DNA of 5,098 nt from DASTCC01 sp035711465 (GTDB taxonomy: Bacteria; Acidobacteriota; Vicinamibacteria; Vicinamibacterales; SCN-69-37), in the NCBI GenBank assembly GCA_035711465.1, contig DASTCC010000236.1:1-5098 (forward strand), given 5' to 3'. The translations under genes were made by a program, and so were the position numbers. Of this stretch, positions 1 through 5,098 are shown one piece after another. The notes under the pieces are model-generated. The model had not been told where the DNA came from. It saw nothing but the letters and a program-made list of their open reading frames with translations, and made no database searches. How positions within the stretch are numbered: position 1 is the stretch's first letter; each line of letters opens with the position of its first letter.

Positions 1-1853
1 GGATCGGCATTGACGACGGCCTTCATCGGCAGCACGGGCAGCGGCCGGCCGTCACGCTTGGCAAGGTACGTCTCGATGACGTGCTTGGCGATGGGCGACG
101 TCCACGAGCCGTGCTCCGCGTGCTCGCCGAAGATCACGCCGGCCAGCTGCGGCTTGTCGAGCGGCGCGAAGAACACGAAGAAGCCGTGGTCGCGCGTCTC
201 GTAGCGGTTGCCGAGCGCCCGGCGATTGGCGAGCGAGATGTTCGCCTGCGCCGTGCCGGTCTTGCCCGCGTACGGCACGCCGGCGATGCGGCCGCGGATC
301 GCCGTGCCGCTCTCGACGACGCGCCCGAGCGCCTCGCGAATCGTGTTCATGACGTCGGGCTTCAGATCGAGTCGGCCCTGCGACGGCGGCGCCGGCACCG
401 GCTGCCAGCCCTGGCCGCGGTCTTCGGCGCGCACCAGATGCGGCGTCACCCGCGTGCCGCCGTTGGCCACCGACGCGATCATCGTCGCCAGCCCGATCGG
501 CGTGACGCCGACGTAGCCCTGGCCGATCGCGACCGAGATGGTGTCGCCCGGGAACCACTGCTGGCCGTTCAGCTTCTTCTTCCACTCGCGCGAGCCGACA
601 AAACCGTCTTCCTCACCAGGCAGATCGATGCCGCTGACGCCGTGCAGGCCGAGCTGCTCGGCGTAGCGATGGATGACGTCGATGTCGAGCCGCTCGCCGA
701 GGCGATAGAAGTAGATGTTGCAGGACTTCTCGAGCGCCGTCCGCAGATCGACCCGGCCGTGCCGGCCGAGACACTGCCGCGGGTGGCCGTACACCGTCGT
801 CAGGCCGTTGCAGTACTCGGTGTGATCCGGGTTGATGATGCCCTCGGAGAGCGCCGCGATCGACATCACGATCTTGAAGACGGATCCGGGCGGATAGCGC
901 CCTTTGATCAGCTTGTTGAAGAGCGGCTTGCGCGGATCGGTCGCGAGCGCCTGGTAGGTCTTGCTGTCGATGCCGGACGCGAAGACGTTCGGGTCGTACG
1001 ACGGCCGGCTGGTCATCGCCAGCACTTCGCCGGTGTTGGGATCGAGCACCGCACCGGCGCCGTCGAAGCCGAGCGACTCGAAGCCGTCTTCGAGCGCCCT
1101 CTGCAGGTCGTAGTCGATGGTGAGCTGCAGGCGATGCCCCTCGGTCGGCTCGTCCTCGCGCACCATCTCGATTTCGCGGCCGATGCTGTTGACGACAATC
1201 ACCTTGCTGCCGTCGACGCCCTGGAGCTGGCCGTTGTAGGTGCGCTCGAGCCCGGTCTGGCCGACGATCGCGCCCGCCTCGACGGCCTCGAAGCCGCTCT
1301 GGCCGAGCTGCGTCGGCTGAATCTCGCCGACGTAGCCGAACAGGTGCGCCGCCATCCGGCCCGGCGGATACGATCGCGTCGGCACTTCCTGGACGATGAC
1401 CTCGGGCAGCTCGATCGATCGCGCCGTCACCGCCGCGACCTGCTCGAACGAGGCGTGCTCGACGATCGTGATCGGCCGGAACATCGGCTCGCGGCGATGG
1501 CGCTCGACGATCGCCTTCACCTCTTCGACGTCGAGATCCGCCACCCGGGCGAGCAGCTCGATCGCCCGCGGCAGGTTGGTCGTCTTCTCGCGCACGATCG
1601 CAATCGACCAGGCGCGCCGGTTGTCGACGAGGATCCGGCCGGTGCGATCGAAGAGGATGCCGCGCGGCGCGCGCAGCGGCAGCGTCCGCAGGTGGTTGCT
1701 CTGCGCGATCGTGTCGAACTTGCCGTGCTGCAGGACCTGGATGAACCAGAAACAGGTGGCCAGCATCACCATCGCGATGATGCAGACGACACGCACCGCG
1801 ACCAGACGGCCGAGCAGGCTCTGGCGATCCTCGTAAGCGGCAGGCGTCAGCAT
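1..1853 (-). CDS. mrdA: penicillin-binding protein 2 (class B transpeptidase of the elongasome); 3' end outside window
   Basis: This DD-transpeptidase crosslinks side-wall peptidoglycan in the periplasm as partner of the glycosyltransferase RodA. There are 617 complete codons before the window edge. A short cytoplasmic N-terminus is followed by one membrane anchor (about 17-39) and the pedestal region starting LRAPRGILFDRTGRILVDN (60-78). Further pedestal motifs are RSYPPGRMAAHLFGYVGEI (160-178) and GQTGLERTYNGQLQGVDG (198-215). The transpeptidase domain has all three active-site motifs: SxxK as SVFK (catalytic Ser324, Lys327) in YPPGSVFK, SxN as SCN (377-379), and KTGTAQ (531-536). The protein follows MreD by 10 bases, the usual mreBCD-mrdA order. 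The family is normally around 600-650 residues, so only a short C-terminal tail should be missing. Cys348, Cys361, His365 and Cys378 form a possible metal site. PBP2 is preferred over the divisome PBP3 (FtsI) because of this context. Confidence 0.97.
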   Translation of the reverse strand, partial: MLTPAAYEDRQSLLGRLVAVRVVCIIAMVMLATCFWFIQVLQHGKFDTIAQSNHLRTLPLRAPRGILFDRTGRILVDNRRAWSIAIVREKTTNLPRAIELLARVADLDVEEVKAIVERHRREPMFRPITIVEHASFEQVAAVTARSIELPEVIVQEVPTRSYPPGRMAAHLFGYVGEIQPTQLGQSGFEAVEAGAIVGQTGLERTYNGQLQGVDGSKVIVVNSIGREIEMVREDEPTEGHRLQLTIDYDLQRALEDGFESLGFDGAGAVLDPNTGEVLAMTSRPSYDPNVFASGIDSKTYQALATDPRKPLFNKLIKGRYPPGSVFKIVMSIAALSEGIINPDHTEYCNGLTTVYGHPRQCLGRHGRVDLRTALEKSCNIYFYRLGERLDIDVIHRYAEQLGLHGVSGIDLPGEEDGFVGSREWKKKLNGQQWFPGDTISVAIGQGYVGVTPIGLATMIASVANGGTRVTPHLVRAEDRGQGWQPVPAPPSQGRLDLKPDVMNTIREALGRVVESGTAIRGRIAGVPYAGKTGTAQANISLANRRALGNRYETRDHGFFVFFAPLDKPQLAGVIFGEHAEHGSWTSPIAKHVIETYLAKRDGRPLPVLPMKAVVNAD

Positions 1854-1860
1854 CCGCGCA

Positions 1861-1865
1861 CCCTC
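1861..1865 (-). promoter_or_regulatory. Shine-Dalgarno sequence of mrdA overlapping the mreD stop
   Basis: The minus strand reads GAGGG, 7 bases before the ATG at 1853. Its first two bases are the last two of the mreD TGA (1864-1866), so ribosomes ending mreD stop on the mrdA initiation region. It favours ATG 1853. The ATG at 1870 is in another frame and meets a stop after seven codons. Confidence 0.65.
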
Positions 1866-2382
1866 ACCATTGCCGGCGGCTGAGACTCGAGCGGCGGCTG
1901 GCGCGCCCGCGCTCGACGACGCCCGGCAGCATCTCGGTCACATGAAAGACGACGAGCGCGACCATCGAGTTGAGGAGCGTCTCGACCAGAAGCGGCGTCC
2001 AGGGCACGCCCTGCCACTGATCGATGAGCGCGTTCATCCCGACGATCGTCAGCCGGTGCACGACCGTCGACGCCGCGACGATCGCCGCCCGGACCTGCGG
2101 CTTGGCCAGCACGAACTGCGTGCCGAAGACGCCGGTCGCGTAGCCGACGAGCGTCTTGGCAAATCCTCCCACGCCGACCAGACCGCCCGACAGCAGATCC
2201 TGAAACAGGCCGCCGAGCGTGCCGGCGGCCATGCCGGCCGCGGCGCCCCACTGGAGCGCGCAGTAGACCACGCCGACGAGCACGAGATCGAAGACCCAGC
2301 GGCCCCCGACGGTGTATCGGGCCAGGGCCGCCTGGAGGACAACGGCGGCGAGCAGCGTGCCGAGCACCCAGGCGATCTTCAC
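1864..2382 (-). CDS. mreD: rod shape-determining protein MreD
   Basis: MreD is a small polytopic inner-membrane protein of the Rod complex that interacts with MreC. The 172 residues are mostly hydrophobic, with about five or six membrane segments: roughly 4-22, 31-49, a short one around 52-66, 69-90, 99-117 and 130-149. The stretch GGLFQDLLSGGLVGVGGF (57-74) is the conserved glycine/aspartate signature of the family. A basic C-terminal tail (RGRASRRSSLSRRQW) would lie in the cytoplasm by the positive-inside rule. It starts with GTG overlapping the mreC stop by four bases, so translation is probably coupled. Sequence conservation in MreD is low generally; the call rests on the signature, hydropathy, length and its place between mreC and mrdA. 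Confidence 0.94.
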   Translation of the reverse strand: MKIAWVLGTLLAAVVLQAALARYTVGGRWVFDLVLVGVVYCALQWGAAAGMAAGTLGGLFQDLLSGGLVGVGGFAKTLVGYATGVFGTQFVLAKPQVRAAIVAASTVVHRLTIVGMNALIDQWQGVPWTPLLVETLLNSMVALVVFHVTEMLPGVVERGRASRRSSLSRRQW

Positions 2383-3215
2383 GGTCCCGATTCCCCCGGC
2401 GGCGTCGTCAGCAGCACCAGGACCATCGCGATATGCGAGAAGTCGACGGCCGGCCGGATGTAGATCTCGCGCTTGGCGCCCGGCGGATCGGCGCGCTCGA
2501 TGAAGCCGATCAGGAAACCCTGCGGAAAGATGCGGTCCTGTCCGGACGTGAGCACCCGCTCGCCCGTCTTCACCTCGACCTGGTGCGAGACGTACTCCAG
2601 CCTGAGCAGCGAGCTCTGCGACCAGCCGCCCGTGGCGATGCCGCCCGCGCCGCTCGCCTCGAGACGCGCTCCCGCCGCGGCGCCCTTGCCCACGAGGAGT
2701 TGGACGTAGGCGGCGCGCGGCGCCGGCGTGCCGATGACCCGGCCGACCACGCCCGAGGCCGCAATCACCGGCATGTCCATGGTGACGCCGTCGAGCGCGC
2801 CTCGATCGATCATGACGTTCAGCGAGTTCGGATCCGGGCTGCCGGCGATGACGCGCGCGGCGATGCTCGGCACGGCCAGCGATTCGCGCAGGGCCAGCGT
2901 CTGCTCGATCGCCTTCTGCTCGCTGAGCCGGGCCTCGAGCGCCTGAACCGCGCCCTCGAGCTCGACCACTCTGCGCTTCAATTCGTCGTTCTCACGGGCC
3001 GCGCCGCTGAGCGCGAAGTAATGGGTCCAGAGGTTGCCCCCCGCGTCCGACACGGCCGACAACCCGCGCTGAATCCGCGCAAACAGGCCGAACGCCGTCG
3101 CCTCGAGCACCGGCACCCCCGCCTGGGACTGGACCTGGGCCGAAATGATCAGGACGTGCCCGACGAGCAGGACGGCGAGCAGAGAGAAAGTGCGGCGTGG
3201 TGTCGGCAGCACCAT
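2379..3215 (-). CDS. mreC: rod shape-determining protein MreC
   Basis: MreC is a bitopic inner-membrane protein. Its periplasmic part binds and activates PBP2, linking it to MreB and MreD. The 278 residues show the family layout: a short basic cytoplasmic N-terminus (PRR, 6-8), one membrane helix (about 9-27), a coiled coil rich in charged heptads (about 73-110, ENDELKRRVVELEGAV), and then the paired beta-domain region (about 118-268). Recognisable pieces are the VMIDRGALDGVTMDMPVI segment with its GVVGRVIG continuation (134-161) and the GERVLTSGQDRIFPQGFLIG stretch (218-237). The start is taken as ATG at 3213-3215. A TTG directly before it (3216-3218) would add one residue. No clear Shine-Dalgarno sequence precedes either, which is unlike the neighbouring genes. 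The TGA stop is embedded in the mreD start (GTGA). Confidence 0.97.
   Translation of the reverse strand: MVLPTPRRTFSLLAVLLVGHVLIISAQVQSQAGVPVLEATAFGLFARIQRGLSAVSDAGGNLWTHYFALSGAARENDELKRRVVELEGAVQALEARLSEQKAIEQTLALRESLAVPSIAARVIAGSPDPNSLNVMIDRGALDGVTMDMPVIAASGVVGRVIGTPAPRAAYVQLLVGKGAAAGARLEASGAGGIATGGWSQSSLLRLEYVSHQVEVKTGERVLTSGQDRIFPQGFLIGFIERADPPGAKREIYIRPAVDFSHIAMVLVLLTTPPGESGP
2392..2397 (-). promoter_or_regulatory. Shine-Dalgarno sequence of mreD
   Basis: The minus strand reads GGGGGA, 9 bases before the GTG start of mreD and inside the last codons of mreC. It supports GTG at 2382 as the start, in the GTGA overlap with the mreC stop. Confidence 0.55.
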
Positions 3216-3228
3216 CAACAGAAGTGTA

Positions 3229-3241
3229 CGCGGAATCCGCG
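3229..3241. repeat. 13-base inverted repeat in the mreB-mreC spacer
   Basis: The sequence CGCGGAATCCGCG has 6-base arms around one central base. In the transcript it could form a 5-bp stem with a 3-base loop, between the mreB stop (3254) and the mreC start (3215). No T-tract follows, so it is not a classical terminator. It could be a weak RNA structure that tunes mreC translation, or chance in GC-rich DNA. Confidence 0.35.
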
Positions 3242-3253
3242 CCCCGAAGACCT

Positions 3254-4275
<1,022 letters not shown>

Positions 4276-4279
<4 letters not shown>

Positions 4280-5098
4280 CGCAGTTCCTGTTCCTCGGTG
4301 CGCGCCTTCGTCGACTCACTGTCACTGCCGGCGATGTGAATGCCGTTCTTGCCGGTGACCTTGACGCGGTACATAGCCGCATCGGCCGCCTGCAACAGCC
4401 CCTCGGCTGTATCGGCCACATCAGGCAGCGTGGCGACGCCTATCGACGCCGTCAGTCGGTTCCCGGGACCACGGTCCCCGAGGAACATGGACCGCTGGAT
4501 GCGGTCCCGCACACGCCGTGCCACTGATTGTGCACCGTCCGAGGCCGTCTCGGGGAGCAGAATTGCAAACTCATCGCCGCCAAACCGTGCAACGATGTCC
4601 GTCTCCCGGGCGCAACCCAGAATTAACTCGGCCGCCTCGATGAGCGCGCGGCTCCCGAGCAGGTGGCCGTGGGCGTCGTTGATCCGCTTGAAGCCATCGA
4701 GATCGATGAACAGCAGCGACAGATGCCAGCCGCTGCGGATCGCGCGCTTGGTCTCCTTGCGCAGCGCCGCGTTCAGGTAGCGCGAGTTGTAGAGCTGCGT
4801 CAGGTCGTCGGTCACCGAGAGGGCCTCGGCGCGAGCCACCCGCATCGCGCTGGCCAGCGCATAGGCGGTCGGCTCGATCAGCCGGGCGACGGCATCGGAC
4901 AGGGCCGGCGGCAGCGACGGAAGCCGCCGGGCCCGGCCGGGATCGACGCCGACCAGGACGCCGACCACGCGGCCGCTCGCCACCAGCGGCCAGCCGAGCG
5001 TGGCCGTTTCGACCAGCTTGCCGGAGGTGTCGCGGACGCGATCGTCGAGGTAGTTGGTGATCCGGATGGCCGGCTGACCGGTCTCGGCGATGACCTGG
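4276..5098 (-). CDS. GAF-GGDEF nucleotide cyclase, candidate Hypr (cGAMP/c-di-GMP) synthase; 5' end outside window
   Basis: The frame is open to the window edge, giving 273 visible residues (numbered from the first complete codon, base 5097). A GTG at 4983 lies inside the GAF fold, so it is unlikely to be the start. Residues 1-84 look like the end of a GAF sensor domain (for example GWPLVASGRVVGVLVG at 35-50). A helical linker leads to a complete GGDEF domain starting at TDDLTQLYNSRYL (96-108). It has the metal-binding Asp in FIDLDGFKRIND (D132), an intact GGDEF at 173-177, and the inhibitory-site motif RETD (164-167) exactly five residues upstream. The domain should therefore be an active cyclase with product feedback. 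In GHLLGSRAL (144-152) Ser149 replaces the Asp of the usual GHxxGD motif, the position that marks Hypr GGDEFs. A polar tail (about 255-273) follows. The stop overlaps the mreB start. The GGDEF call is firm; the cGAMP specificity is inference. Confidence 0.95.
4286..4296 (-). promoter_or_regulatory. Shine-Dalgarno region of mreB
   Basis: On the minus strand this reads GAGGAACAGGA, at the end of the GGDEF coding region. The proximal AGGA (4286-4289) lies 6 bases before the TTG start at 4279; the distal GAGGAA (4291-4296) lies 11 bases before it. It supports the unusual TTG start of mreB. Confidence 0.7.

Noticed and set aside
81..1883. 600-codon open frame on the plus strand opposite mrdA
   Set aside because: It is the antisense shadow of a GC-rich gene. 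Its translation is Arg/Asp/Ala/His-rich low-complexity sequence with no recognisable domain, while the opposite strand encodes PBP2 with all catalytic motifs.
1847..2251. 134-codon minus-strand frame overlapping mreD and the mrdA start
   Set aside because: Out of frame with both genes and Arg/Gly-rich; MreD in the alternative frame has the membrane segments and family signature.
2813..2950. Possible internal promoter inside mreC
   Set aside because: I could find no convincing -35/-10 pair in the GC-rich coding sequence, and promoter consensus for this lineage is uncertain.
3229..3241. Inverted repeat as a rho-independent terminator between mreB and mreC
   Set aside because: The stem is only about 5 bp and no run of T follows on the transcribed strand; the next genes belong to the same pathway and are closely packed.

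Overview
The window holds one continuous minus-strand gene block with almost no free space. In transcription order (high to low coordinates) it carries a GAF-GGDEF cyclic-dinucleotide synthase (5' end outside the window), then mreB, mreC, mreD and mrdA (penicillin-binding protein 2, 3' end outside the window). All five reading frames are intact where visible. No RNA gene, mobile element, CRISPR array or long repeat was seen, and no stretch over 300 bases lacks a gene.

The sequence is GC-rich, with G/C at most third codon positions. This, together with the protein sequences and the mreB-mreC-mreD-mrdA order, suggests a rod-shaped, Gram-negative-type bacterium. The GGDEF protein resembles those of Acidobacteriota and the former Deltaproteobacteria. 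Acidobacteriota is my best guess, but it rests on protein resemblance from memory and was not tested.

Layout: 4276-5098 is the GAF-GGDEF protein. Its stop codon overlaps the TTG start of mreB (3254-4279). A 38-base spacer with a small inverted repeat separates mreB from mreC (2379-3215). mreC and mreD (1864-2382) overlap as GTGA. mrdA (1-1853) starts 10 bases after mreD, with a Shine-Dalgarno sequence that overlaps the mreD stop codon. The close packing implies one polycistronic mRNA. rodA would be the expected next gene beyond coordinate 1, but it is not visible.

The four mre/mrd products form the core of the Rod complex (elongasome): MreB filaments under the inner membrane, the MreC/MreD membrane link, and the PBP2 transpeptidase that crosslinks side-wall peptidoglycan. 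The most notable point is the first gene. It is a nucleotide second-messenger synthase that appears translationally coupled to mreB. Its GGDEF domain has serine where canonical diguanylate cyclases have the guanine-contacting aspartate. That substitution is the hallmark of hybrid promiscuous (Hypr) GGDEF enzymes, which make 3',3'-cGAMP. This raises the possibility of cGAMP or c-di-GMP signalling tied to cell-wall elongation.
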